A stretch of DNA of 7,482 nt. Origin: Coriobacteriales bacterium (GTDB lineage: Bacteria; Actinomycetota; Coriobacteriia; Coriobacteriales; UBA8131). Positions 1 to 5,859 of the stretch are shown piece by piece. The position numbers and the translations under genes were made by a program. The DNA is taken from NCBI GenBank assembly GCA_031286975.1, contig JAITTM010000145.1:1-7482 (forward strand). The letters run 5' to 3'. Position 1 is the first letter of the stretch. Each line of letters starts with the position of its first letter. The notes under the pieces are model-generated. The model had not been told where the DNA came from and made no database searches. It was given only the letters and a program-made list of their open reading frames with translations.

Positions 1-722
1 CACAAAAAGAACTCGATGTTGCCTTTAGGCCCTTTGATAGGCGAGAAGGTCAGGCCGCACGGCTCCAAAGCCGTGCCTTCAAGCCCCGCCAGTACCTGCT
101 CAAGTGCCGCCGTATGGGCAGCGGGCTTAACCACCACGCCCCGTTGCCCCACGCTGCCGCGGGGCAACTCGAACTGCGGCTTGACCAGGGCGATGAGGCT
201 ACCCCCCTCGCCCAGCAGACGCGCAAGCACGGGCACCAGGCGCGCAAGCCCGATAAAGCTCACATCCGCCACCGCCAGGTCGAAGGGCGCACCCAGCAGC
301 GCAGGCTCTACCTCCTTGATATTCGTGCGCTCGAACACCGTGACCCGCGCGTCCTCGCGCAGCTGCCAGGCAAGTTGCCCGTAGCCCACATCGACGGCTT
401 TGACCCAAGCGGCACCCTGCTGCAACAGGCAGTCGGTAAAGCCACCGGTCGAGGCACCCACGTCGATGCAATGCAGCCCTGCGACCGAAAAGCCAAAATC
501 GGCGAGCGCGCCAGCAAGCTTCTCGCCGCCACGCGATACAAAGCGTTTGGGTTGTTCGACGGTAAGAGGCAGGGTTGCATCGACCAGAAGGCCCGGTTTG
601 CTCAGCAGCTCGCTGGCGCTCTTGACGGTGCCCGCCACAATCGCGCGGGCTGCCTGGCCCTGCGAGGCAAAGTGCCCCCGCGCTACCAGCAGCTCGTCAA
701 GACGTAGTTTGCGGCTGCTCAT
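1..722 (-). CDS. tlyA: TlyA-family rRNA 2'-O-methyltransferase, 3' end cut by window edge
   Basis: SAM-dependent 2'-O-methyltransferase of the TlyA (hemolysin A/YqxC) family. Characterised members methylate cytidines in 23S rRNA and, in some, 16S rRNA; capreomycin sensitivity depends on this in mycobacteria. The frame encodes 240 residues from the ATG at 720-722 to the left edge with no stop. Members are usually about 245-275 residues, so only a short C-terminal piece is missing. An S4 RNA-binding domain covers roughly residues 5-60 (starts RLDELLVARG). A FtsJ-like methyltransferase follows, with the SAM loop IDVGASTGGF at 86-95. The K-D-K-E catalytic tetrad is visible as K68 (RGGEKL), D153 (VADVSF), K181 (ALVKPQFE) and E237 (GNIEFF), each one residue from the M. 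tuberculosis TlyA numbering as I recall it. The start overlaps the end of dxs by 26 bases. An AGGCAGG at 729-735 lies six bases upstream, suggesting translational coupling. Whether both rRNA subunits are targets cannot be told from sequence. Confidence 0.95.
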   Translation of the reverse strand, partial: MSSRKLRLDELLVARGHFASQGQAARAIVAGTVKSASELLSKPGLLVDATLPLTVEQPKRFVSRGGEKLAGALADFGFSVAGLHCIDVGASTGGFTDCLLQQGAAWVKAVDVGYGQLAWQLREDARVTVFERTNIKEVEPALLGAPFDLAVADVSFIGLARLVPVLARLLGEGGSLIALVKPQFELPRGSVGQRGVVVKPAAHTAALEQVLAGLEGTALEPCGLTFSPIKGPKGNIEFFL

Positions 723-2682
723 CGAGTGCCTGCCTGACGCGCGCATGTATCTGCCCGGCCGTAAGCCCAAGATCCTCAAAAAGGCGCTCGACATCGCCAT
801 GAGGCACAAAGGCATCCGGCAGGCCGATGGTCAACACGGGGGTCTGCGGAGTACCTGCCTCGACCGCGAGCGCAGACAGCTCTTCTAGCACGCCTGCACC
901 AAAGCCGCCCAGTATGGTGCCCTCCTCCAGCGTCACCACCAGCTTGGCCGTGCTTGCCGCAGCGATTGCCTGAGTGTCGAGCGGCTTGACCCAGAGCATG
1001 TTATAGACAGATGCCGCAATGCCGTCAGCCGCCAACAGGTCAGCGACCTCAAGTGCGGTTGCGACCATGCGACCCACGGCTAAAAGCGCGACATCCCGGC
1101 CTTCTCGCAAGGTGACTGCCTGTGCGTAGGGCAATGTTTGGGGCGTGCCACCGCTGTCGCCAGCCACAGCCGCGCCTGGTGCGCCGCCGCCAGCTACAGC
1201 CGCGCCGCCCGCTGCGCCGGTGCCACCGCCAGCTACAGCCGCGACAGCCCCGCGCGGATAGCGCAGCGCCACCGGCCCGCCGCCAAGGGCAAGCGCCGTG
1301 TGCAGACAGTCAGCGAGCTGCTGCGCGTCAACGGGAGCCAGGATGCGCATACCCGGGATCGCCCGCAGATAGGCCAGGTCAAAAGCGCCGTGATGCGTGG
1401 GACCGTCCTCCCCCACCAGTCCGGCGCGGTCAAGACAGAACACCACGTGCTGCTCCTGCAGAGCCACGTTGACAACCATCTGGTCAAAGGCGCGCTGCAA
1501 AAACGTCGAATAGATAGCAACCACAGGTAGTTTGCCGCCCAGAGCCAGACCCGCCGCAAGGGCCACCGCGTGCTCCTCGGCGATGCCCACATCAAAGAAC
1601 CGTTGCGGGTAGGCCTCGTGAAACGCGTGCAGCCCCGTGCCGTCCTCCATGGCCGCGGTGATCGCCACGATGTTGGGATTTACCGCAGCCTCCTTAACAA
1701 GCGCCGCGGAGAAGACCGAGGTGAATTTGGGCGCAAAGCCGCCACTTACCGCCAGCTCACCCGTTGAGGCATCGTAGCTGCCCACGCCATGAAACACATC
1801 GGGGTGCTGCTCGGCGGGCGCAAATCCACGGCCCTTCTGGGTTACCGCATGCAGCAGCACGGGGCCTTTGACCTTGGCGGTCGCTCCGAGCGCCGCCTGC
1901 AGCGCAAGCAGGTTGTGCCCATCGATAGGCCCCACGTAGGTGATGCCCATATCCTCAAAGAACATGCCGGGAACCACGAGTTTCTTGAAAGACGCCTTGG
2001 CCGCCTCGCCAGCGTTGACCAAAAACCGCCCGGGACGCCCCAGCTTGTTGAGCCTGCTCTCCACACTGTCGCGCACCTTGGTATAGGGCTTGCTCAGGCG
2101 TGCTTTGCCCAGATAGAGTGAGAGTGCCCCCACGTTATGCGAGATGCTCATCTCGTTGTCGTTGAGCACGATGGTGAGATCGCTGCCCTGATGGCCTATC
2201 TGGTTAAGCGCCTCAAACGCCATGCCACCGCTCAGCGCGGCATCACCGATAAGCGCCACGATGCGCTCATCCGTGTTGTTGAGGTCGCGGGTCAGTGCCA
2301 GGCCCAACGCGATGGAGAGGGAGTCCGAGGCGTGTCCCGCCTCATGCGTATCGTAGGGGCTCTCGTCGCGGCGCGGGAACCCGCAGATGCCGCCATAGGT
2401 GCGCAGTGTGTCAAAGTCGTCCAGACGCCCCGTTATGAGTTTGTGGGCGTAGGATTGGTGCCCCACATCGAACACCAGGTGGTCGGTGCTGAAGTCAAAG
2501 CAGCGATGTAGCGCGAGGATAAGCTCGACAGCTCCCAGCGAGGATGCCAGATGCCCACCATTGACCGAGGTGACCTCGATGAGCCGCATGCGTATCTGCG
2601 CTGCCAGCTCGACGAGTTGCTCATTGGTCAAGTTGCGCAGTTCTGCAGGTGAATCGATGCTATGTAAAAGGTCGGCGTTCAT
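697..2682 (-). CDS. dxs: 1-deoxy-D-xylulose-5-phosphate synthase
   Basis: Thiamine-diphosphate enzyme that condenses pyruvate and glyceraldehyde 3-phosphate to 1-deoxy-D-xylulose 5-phosphate, the first step of the MEP isoprenoid pathway; cytosolic. It has 661 residues against a usual 620-640. Visible landmarks are the N-terminal His motif NGGHLASSLG (His44), FDVGHQSYAHK (71-81), the ThDP/Mg motif from GDAALSGG (146) to LNDN (173-176), the catalytic Glu region DVGIAEEHAV (Glu369), YSTFLQRAFDQ (391-401), DRAGLVGEDGPTHHGAFD (418-435) and RYPRG (475-479). The C-terminal transketolase domain runs from about 517 to the end. The first ThDP motif reads GDA where GDG is usual. Residues 479-516 are a Gly/Ala-rich insert between the Pyr and C-terminal domains (see repeat entry); it breaks no catalytic motif. 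The ATG lies nine bases after the xseB stop with only a weak purine-rich RBS (AGAAAG), so coupling to xseB is likely. The gene overlaps tlyA by 26 bases. Confidence 0.97.
   Translation of the reverse strand: MNADLLHSIDSPAELRNLTNEQLVELAAQIRMRLIEVTSVNGGHLASSLGAVELILALHRCFDFSTDHLVFDVGHQSYAHKLITGRLDDFDTLRTYGGICGFPRRDESPYDTHEAGHASDSLSIALGLALTRDLNNTDERIVALIGDAALSGGMAFEALNQIGHQGSDLTIVLNDNEMSISHNVGALSLYLGKARLSKPYTKVRDSVESRLNKLGRPGRFLVNAGEAAKASFKKLVVPGMFFEDMGITYVGPIDGHNLLALQAALGATAKVKGPVLLHAVTQKGRGFAPAEQHPDVFHGVGSYDASTGELAVSGGFAPKFTSVFSAALVKEAAVNPNIVAITAAMEDGTGLHAFHEAYPQRFFDVGIAEEHAVALAAGLALGGKLPVVAIYSTFLQRAFDQMVVNVALQEQHVVFCLDRAGLVGEDGPTHHGAFDLAYLRAIPGMRILAPVDAQQLADCLHTALALGGGPVALRYPRGAVAAVAGGGTGAAGGAAVAGGGAPGAAVAGDSGGTPQTLPYAQAVTLREGRDVALLAVGRMVATALEVADLLAADGIAASVYNMLWVKPLDTQAIAAASTAKLVVTLEEGTILGGFGAGVLEELSALAVEAGTPQTPVLTIGLPDAFVPHGDVERLFEDLGLTAGQIHARVRQALDEQPQTTS
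1135..1248 (-). repeat. Gly/Ala-rich repetitive insert inside dxs
   Basis: This stretch encodes DXS residues 479-516, made almost only of Gly, Ala, Val and Pro. Three copies of the 17-base word CGCCAGCYACAGCCGCG (plus-strand reading) lie at 1158-1174, 1188-1204 and 1227-1243. They are spaced 30 and 39 bases apart, both multiples of three, and each encodes an AAVAGG-like unit. E. coli DXS has about 25 fewer residues between RYPRG and the C-terminal domain. The region looks like an in-frame minisatellite-type expansion in an interdomain linker. Confidence 0.8.
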
Positions 2683-2691
2683 AAGGGCTTT

Positions 2692-3066
2692 CTAGTCAAC
2701 AGGGATATCTGCCTCGGCATCGCCGTAGCTGTCTGCCTCTGCATCAGTGTAGCTGTCAGCCTCGGCGTAGGTGTCGGCATCAGCGTAGGCGTCAGCCTCG
2801 CTGTCGGCATCGGCATAGGTCTCGGCCTCGCTGTCAGCGCCTGCGTCGGCCTCGCTGTCGGCATCGGCATTGGTGCCGGAGGCGAGCTCCAGCTCCTCGA
2901 CCGTGAAGTCAGTACGGTCGATAAGCTCGGCACAACGCGTGCCCAGACGCAGAGCCTCCTCATACAGATCCAGGCTCTTCTCCAAAGGGACATCCTTGGA
3001 GCGGACAGCAACAACTATCTCCTCCATGCGCTCCCGCAACTGACCGTATGAACTTTTCTCATCCAT
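2692..3066 (-). CDS. xseB: Exodeoxyribonuclease VII small subunit with acidic repetitive C-terminal tail
   Basis: Small subunit of exonuclease VII, which with the catalytic XseA degrades single-stranded DNA into oligonucleotides in the cytoplasm. Residues 6-60 match the family: SYGQLRERMEEIV, the DVPLEKSLDLYEEALRLG motif (25-42), a conserved Cys-Ala-Glu helix and TVEELE. XseB is normally about 60-85 residues; this one is 124. The additional 60 residues (65-124) are built of Ala, Asp, Glu, Ser, Thr and Tyr. Between 67 and 120 there are 21 acidic residues, five Tyr and no Lys or Arg; the last basic residue of the protein is R51. The tail is probably disordered. The ATG at 3064-3066 has a good RBS (AGAGGT, 3072-3077, five bases upstream). 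nusB ends 54 bases upstream and dxs starts nine bases downstream. XseA, usually just upstream, is not in the window. Confidence 0.9.
   Translation of the reverse strand: MDEKSSYGQLRERMEEIVVAVRSKDVPLEKSLDLYEEALRLGTRCAELIDRTDFTVEELELASGTNADADSEADAGADSEAETYADADSEADAYADADTYAEADSYTDAEADSYGDAEADIPVD
2707..2870 (-). repeat. In-frame repeat encoding the acidic tail of XseB
   Basis: Imperfect tandem repeat of six-base words such as TCGGCA and TCGGCC (plus-strand reading) with higher-order structure. The 22-base word starting GCCTCGCTGTCGGCATCGG occurs at 2795-2816 and again at 2849-2870. The two copies are 54 bases (18 codons) apart, and a partial copy begins at 2825. The encoded units are of the type ADADSEADA. 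All spacings keep the frame, so length could vary by slippage or recombination without destroying the gene. Confidence 0.8.
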
Positions 3067-3071
3067 GAACT

Positions 3072-3077
3072 ACCTCT
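3072..3077 (-). promoter_or_regulatory. Ribosome binding site of xseB
   Basis: AGAGGT on the minus strand, five bases before the ATG at 3064-3066. It supports this start over the second in-frame possibilities inside the gene. The 54-base gap to nusB shows no terminator or clear promoter. Confidence 0.6.
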
Positions 3078-3120
3078 TTGTCCAGATGTGACCCGGGTTC
3101 GCCCTCTTGCCACACGCTTC

Positions 3121-3549
3121 CTACTCGACCAGAAGGTCGCTTATCTTGCCCAGCACGCCGTTCACAAAACGGGAGGATTCGTCCTCGCCGCCAAAATCCT
3201 TGGCTAACTCAACGGCCTCGTTGATCGAGACGCTGTGCGGCACATCGCTCACGTAGAGCATCTCGAAGATCGCCAGGCGCAGGATGCTCTTATCAACCAG
3301 CGGCATGCGCTCAATCGACCAGTTTGCGCTGGTCGTGGCAATGAGCCCGTCTATCTCCGCAGCATGTTCGCTGATGCCAGCAAGCAGCATCCGGGTAAAA
3401 TCGCAGGGCAACCCCACCTCGTCCACGCAGAGTTCCTCATCAAGTATCTGTTGTGCGGAGAGCCCCGCTATCTCACTTTGATAGAGAATCTGCAGCGTCT
3501 TGCGACGGGCGGCACTCCGTGCCTGATGAACGCGCTGGTGATGTGCCAC
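3121..3549 (-). CDS. nusB: Transcription antitermination factor NusB
   Basis: NusB binds boxA RNA with NusE (ribosomal protein S10) and promotes antitermination in rRNA operons; cytoplasmic. The 142-residue length is normal. The all-helical NusB fold is recognisable from ARRKTLQILYQSEIAG (14-29), NWSIERMPLVDKSILRLAIFE (76-96), the INEAVELAKDFG motif (109-120) and the near-terminal RFVNGVLGKI (127-136). The start codon is GTG at 3547-3549, preceded six bases upstream by GGAG (3556-3559). That GGAG is formed by the last codons of the Asp23-family gene (ACG GAG TAG). The two genes are three bases apart, so translation is probably coupled. Position after an Asp23-family gene and accC is the common Gram-positive arrangement. 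Confidence 0.97.
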   Translation of the reverse strand: MAHHQRVHQARSAARRKTLQILYQSEIAGLSAQQILDEELCVDEVGLPCDFTRMLLAGISEHAAEIDGLIATTSANWSIERMPLVDKSILRLAIFEMLYVSDVPHSVSINEAVELAKDFGGEDESSRFVNGVLGKISDLLVE

Positions 3550-3552
3550 ACA

Positions 3553-3903
3553 CTACTCCGTGAACTGGATGCCGTCGATGTACACGTTTACCGCGGCCAC
3601 CTCGATGCCAACCTGGCTCTTCATGGCATCATCGACGATGCTGCGGATCTGCGCGCTGAGCGTCGGCAACTTGTAGCCAAAATACACCTGCACGCGCACC
3701 TCAACCGTGATCTCACCGTCCTCGGCTGTCACGATGACGCCGGGGACGTGCTGCTTCTTGTTGAATACCGAGATAACGCCGTCGGATATCTTTGAGCCGC
3801 CCACCACGGCAACCCCCTCGACCTGGCTGACCGCCAGCGAAACGATGGTCTCAACCACGCCCGGTGCCACCGTCATACCCTCATTGCTCAATGTCTCGTC
3901 CAA
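3553..3903 (-). CDS. Asp23/Gls24 (DUF322) family protein, YqhY-like
   Basis: 116-residue soluble protein of the Asp23 family. Family features are the opening VAPGVVETIVSLAVSQVEGV (12-31), the central VPGVIVTAEDGEITVEVRVQV block (53-73), YGYKLP-like FGYKLPTLSAQIR (75-87) and the closing VNVYIDGIQF. No transmembrane segment or signal peptide is visible, so it resembles Asp23/YqhY itself and not the membrane anchor AmaP. In Bacillus the yqhY gene lies directly behind accBC and genetic data link it to acetyl-CoA carboxylase function. The same placement here suggests a similar role, which is inference. The start is TTG at 3901-3903 with AAGGGA (3911-3916) seven bases upstream. An internal ATG at residue 10 would sit immediately after its purine stretch and is less likely. 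Confidence 0.92.
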   Translation of the reverse strand: MDETLSNEGMTVAPGVVETIVSLAVSQVEGVAVVGGSKISDGVISVFNKKQHVPGVIVTAEDGEITVEVRVQVYFGYKLPTLSAQIRSIVDDAMKSQVGIEVAAVNVYIDGIQFTE

Positions 3904-3910
3904 AATCGTA

Positions 3911-3916
3911 TCCCTT
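3911..3916 (-). promoter_or_regulatory. Ribosome binding site that selects the TTG start of the Asp23-family gene
   Basis: AAGGGA on the minus strand, seven bases before TTG at 3901-3903. The ATG that overlaps its upstream edge is in another frame, and no ATG in the correct frame exists before residue 10. The spacing supports TTG initiation. Confidence 0.55.
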
Positions 3917-3947
3917 CATAAATCAACACGTCTCAGTACTGTTCCTG

Positions 3948-3975
3948 TTTTTAGCATCCTACCAGGCTGGCTCAC
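3948..3975 (-). promoter_or_regulatory. Possible promoter for the Asp23-nusB-xseB-dxs-tlyA genes
   Basis: In the 139-base gap behind accC, the minus strand reads TGC-TAAAAA (-10 at 3948-3953 with an extended TG motif at 3954-3956). A GTGAGC (3970-3975) sits 16 bases further upstream. Matches to consensus are 4 of 6 for the -10 and 3 of 6 for the -35, so the call is weak. The gap is the largest inside the gene cluster, which is the main reason to expect a promoter here. Confidence 0.25.
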
Positions 3976-3979
3976 GGGT

Positions 3980-4002
3980 CTATCAGTCCAGTGAACCGAT
4001 AG
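3980..4002 (-). other. Hairpin in the accC-Asp23 intergenic gap
   Basis: On the minus strand CTATCGGT and ACTGATAG can pair over eight positions (one G-U) around a seven-base loop. No run of T follows on either strand, so it is not a canonical intrinsic terminator. It could be an attenuating or processing structure between accC and the downstream genes, or chance. Confidence 0.4.
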
Positions 4003-4042
4003 GGCTCAGCCTCGAGTGGTGCAGTGCCCCTGTTTGACCCTT

Positions 4043-5392
4043 CTAGAGCTCGCCAGCGTGCACTTCGATAAAATCGGTGCAGACGTCGCCTGCTACAAAA
4101 TCGGCGAGTTCCAACACCTTTTGGTGGAAGGAGGTCGTGGTCTTGATGCCCGCGATCCCGAGTTCACCCAGTGCGCGCTTGCCACGGGCGATGGCCTCTG
4201 CGCGTGTCGAACCCCACACAATGAGTTTGGCAACCAGCGAGTCATAGTTGGGTGGCACGGTATAACCCGCATACAGGTGGGTGTCCACACGCACGCCCGG
4301 TCCTCCCGGCAGCGTAAGCCCGGTGACGGTACCCGGGTTGGGCCAGAAGTTGTTAGCGGGATCCTCCGCGTTGATGCGGAACTCGATGGCATGCCCCTGT
4401 GGCGCAAGCGGTACGCGCTCTAAAAAGCTGATGGGCTCGCCCGCGGCGATGCGCAGCTGCTCCTTGATGATGTCCACTGCGGTGATCTGCTCGGTCACGG
4501 GATGCTCGACCTGCACGCGGGTGTTCATCTCCATGAAATAGAAGCTCCCATCGGTATCAAGGAGAAACTCGATGGTTCCCGCGCCGGTATACGCCACTTC
4601 GCGCACGGCCAAGAGCGCAGCCTCGCCCATACGGGCACGGAGCTCAGGGGTCAGCGCGGGCGAAGGTGCCTCTTCCAGCAGTTTTTGGTGCCGCCGCTGG
4701 ATGGAGCAATCGCGCTCGCAGAGGTGCACGGCGTTGCCCTGCATGTCCGCCAGTATCTGTATCTCGATGTGACGGGGGCGCGAGATGAGCTTCTCAAGAT
4801 AGACCTCGTCGTTGCCAAAGGCGGCGCCCGCCTCGTTTTTGGCTGCCGTAAAGGCACCCTCGAGCTGCGAGGCCTCATACACCTCGCGCATGCCCTTGCC
4901 TCCGCCGCCGGCACTCGCCTTGATGAGCACGGGATAGCCCACCTCATCGGCGAAACGCGCTGCCTCGGCAACCGTGGTCAAGGGGCCGTCGCTGCCGGGC
5001 ACCGTGGGCACGCCGATGCGCTTCATGGTCTCGCGTGCCACGTTCTTGTCGCCCATCAGGTCGATGGCCTCAGGGCTTGGACCTATGAACACCAGGTTGT
5101 TCTCAGCGCAGGCTCGCGCAAAAGCCGCGTTCTCGGCCAAGAAGCCGTAGCCGGGGTGCACCGCCTGTGCCCCAAAGGAGTTGGCGGCCCCGATGATGGC
5201 AGGCACACTGAGGTAGGATTGCGCGGAGGGCGCAGGGCCGATGCACACGCTCTTATCCGCAAGTTTGACAGCCAGGGTGTCGCGGTCGACCTCGGAGTAG
5301 ACCACCACCGTCTCGATGCCCAGCTCGCGCGCTGCCCTGACAATGCGTACGGCGATCTCGCCCCGATTGGCAACCAGTATCCGCTTGAACAT
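4043..5392 (-). CDS. accC: Biotin carboxylase (acetyl-CoA/pyruvate carboxylase subunit)
   Basis: ATP-grasp enzyme that carboxylates the biotin of a carrier protein using ATP and bicarbonate; cytosolic. The 449-residue length matches stand-alone AccC. The N-terminal domain begins MFKRILVANRGEIAVRI. The ATP-binding Lys are K116 (GDKN) and K158 (LIKAS). The glycine-rich loop is AGGGGKGM (161-168). The metal and bicarbonate site shows E288, N290 and R292 in MEMNTRVQVEHP, and R339 lies in EFRINAEDP. No catalytic residue is missing. There is no fused carrier or carboxyltransferase domain, so it must act on the BCCP encoded upstream. Its ATG overlaps the stop of the fusion gene by one base (TGATG) with a GGGGG stretch just upstream, which predicts translational coupling and balanced expression. 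It could serve acetyl-CoA carboxylase, a pyruvate-type carboxylase, or both. Confidence 0.96.
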   Translation of the reverse strand: MFKRILVANRGEIAVRIVRAARELGIETVVVYSEVDRDTLAVKLADKSVCIGPAPSAQSYLSVPAIIGAANSFGAQAVHPGYGFLAENAAFARACAENNLVFIGPSPEAIDLMGDKNVARETMKRIGVPTVPGSDGPLTTVAEAARFADEVGYPVLIKASAGGGGKGMREVYEASQLEGAFTAAKNEAGAAFGNDEVYLEKLISRPRHIEIQILADMQGNAVHLCERDCSIQRRHQKLLEEAPSPALTPELRARMGEAALLAVREVAYTGAGTIEFLLDTDGSFYFMEMNTRVQVEHPVTEQITAVDIIKEQLRIAAGEPISFLERVPLAPQGHAIEFRINAEDPANNFWPNPGTVTGLTLPGGPGVRVDTHLYAGYTVPPNYDSLVAKLIVWGSTRAEAIARGKRALGELGIAGIKTTTSFHQKVLELADFVAGDVCTDFIEVHAGEL

Positions 5393-5859
5393 CAGGCCCC
5401 CAGCTCCGTGACGGGCTCGAAGTAGAACAGCACCGTACCATATTCGACGGGCATGGCGTTCTCGACGCAGACTTCGCGGATGGTGCCCATCTGGTCGGAG
5501 GTTATCTCGTTCATGAGCTTCATTGCCTCGACGATGCAGAGCGGAGCGCCAGCGACCACCTCGTCGCCCACGACCACATAGGGTGGTGCATCGGGCGCCG
5601 GAGCCGCATAGAAGGTGCCCACCATGGGTGCCTTGATGGGCAGCCAGGTGGCGGGGCGCTCGATGGTATCGGCAGGAGCGGCCGGTTTGGGTGCTGGTGG
5701 CGCCTCGGTCACGGCAACGGGAGGGGCTGCCATTACGGGCATGCCCATCTGCCCGGGAGCACGCACAGTGACCTTGGAGCCAGCCTCCTCAACCGTAACC
5801 TCGCCGATGCCTGACTCTTCAACAACCCTGATAAGCTCTTTGATCTGATTGATATCCAC
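5392..5859 (-). CDS. accB: Possible nested accB: free biotin carboxyl carrier protein from an internal start
   Basis: Within the fusion gene, in the same frame, GTG at 5857-5859 (Val466 of the long protein) is preceded eight bases upstream by a full Shine-Dalgarno AAGGAGG (5868-5874). Starting here gives 155 residues opening with (M)DINQIKELI, which lines up with the start of E. coli AccB (MDIRKIKKLI; 156 residues). The product would have the N-terminal helix, the Pro/Ala linker, the AccB thumb TFYAAPAPDAP and biotinylated Lys at nested position 114. It would sit directly ahead of accC, the classic accB-accC order, and could provide acetyl-CoA carboxylase with free BCCP. That the site is used is inference. 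The AAG GAG GAG codons also encode a plausible Lys-Glu-Glu linker, so the motif could be a relic or chance. Confidence 0.45.
   Translation of the reverse strand: MDINQIKELIRVVEESGIGEVTVEEAGSKVTVRAPGQMGMPVMAAPPVAVTEAPPAPKPAAPADTIERPATWLPIKAPMVGTFYAAPAPDAPPYVVVGDEVVAGAPLCIVEAMKLMNEITSDQMGTIREVCVENAMPVEYGTVLFYFEPVTELGA

Noticed and set aside
114..888. Plus-strand open frames opposite tlyA and the end of dxs
   Set aside because: The minus strand encodes TlyA with its full K-D-K-E tetrad, so the plus-strand frames are by-products of high GC content.
2695..2880. CRISPR-like array
   Set aside because: The repeated words are short, degenerate and in frame with xseB, with no uniform repeat-spacer pattern.
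2679..3014. Minus-strand frame of Met/Pro/Thr/Ala-rich repeats within xseB
   Set aside because: It is the out-of-frame reading of the six-base repeat. The true xseB frame has the family motifs and a good RBS.
3235..3795. 186-residue plus-strand open frame across nusB and the Asp23-family gene
   Set aside because: It is a shadow of two conserved minus-strand genes, with no clear RBS and no recognisable domain.
4502..5425. 307-residue open frame on the plus strand opposite accC
   Set aside because: It is the antisense of a strongly conserved accC with all catalytic residues intact. Its translation has a composition typical of an antisense shadow in GC-rich DNA, and it resembles no known protein.
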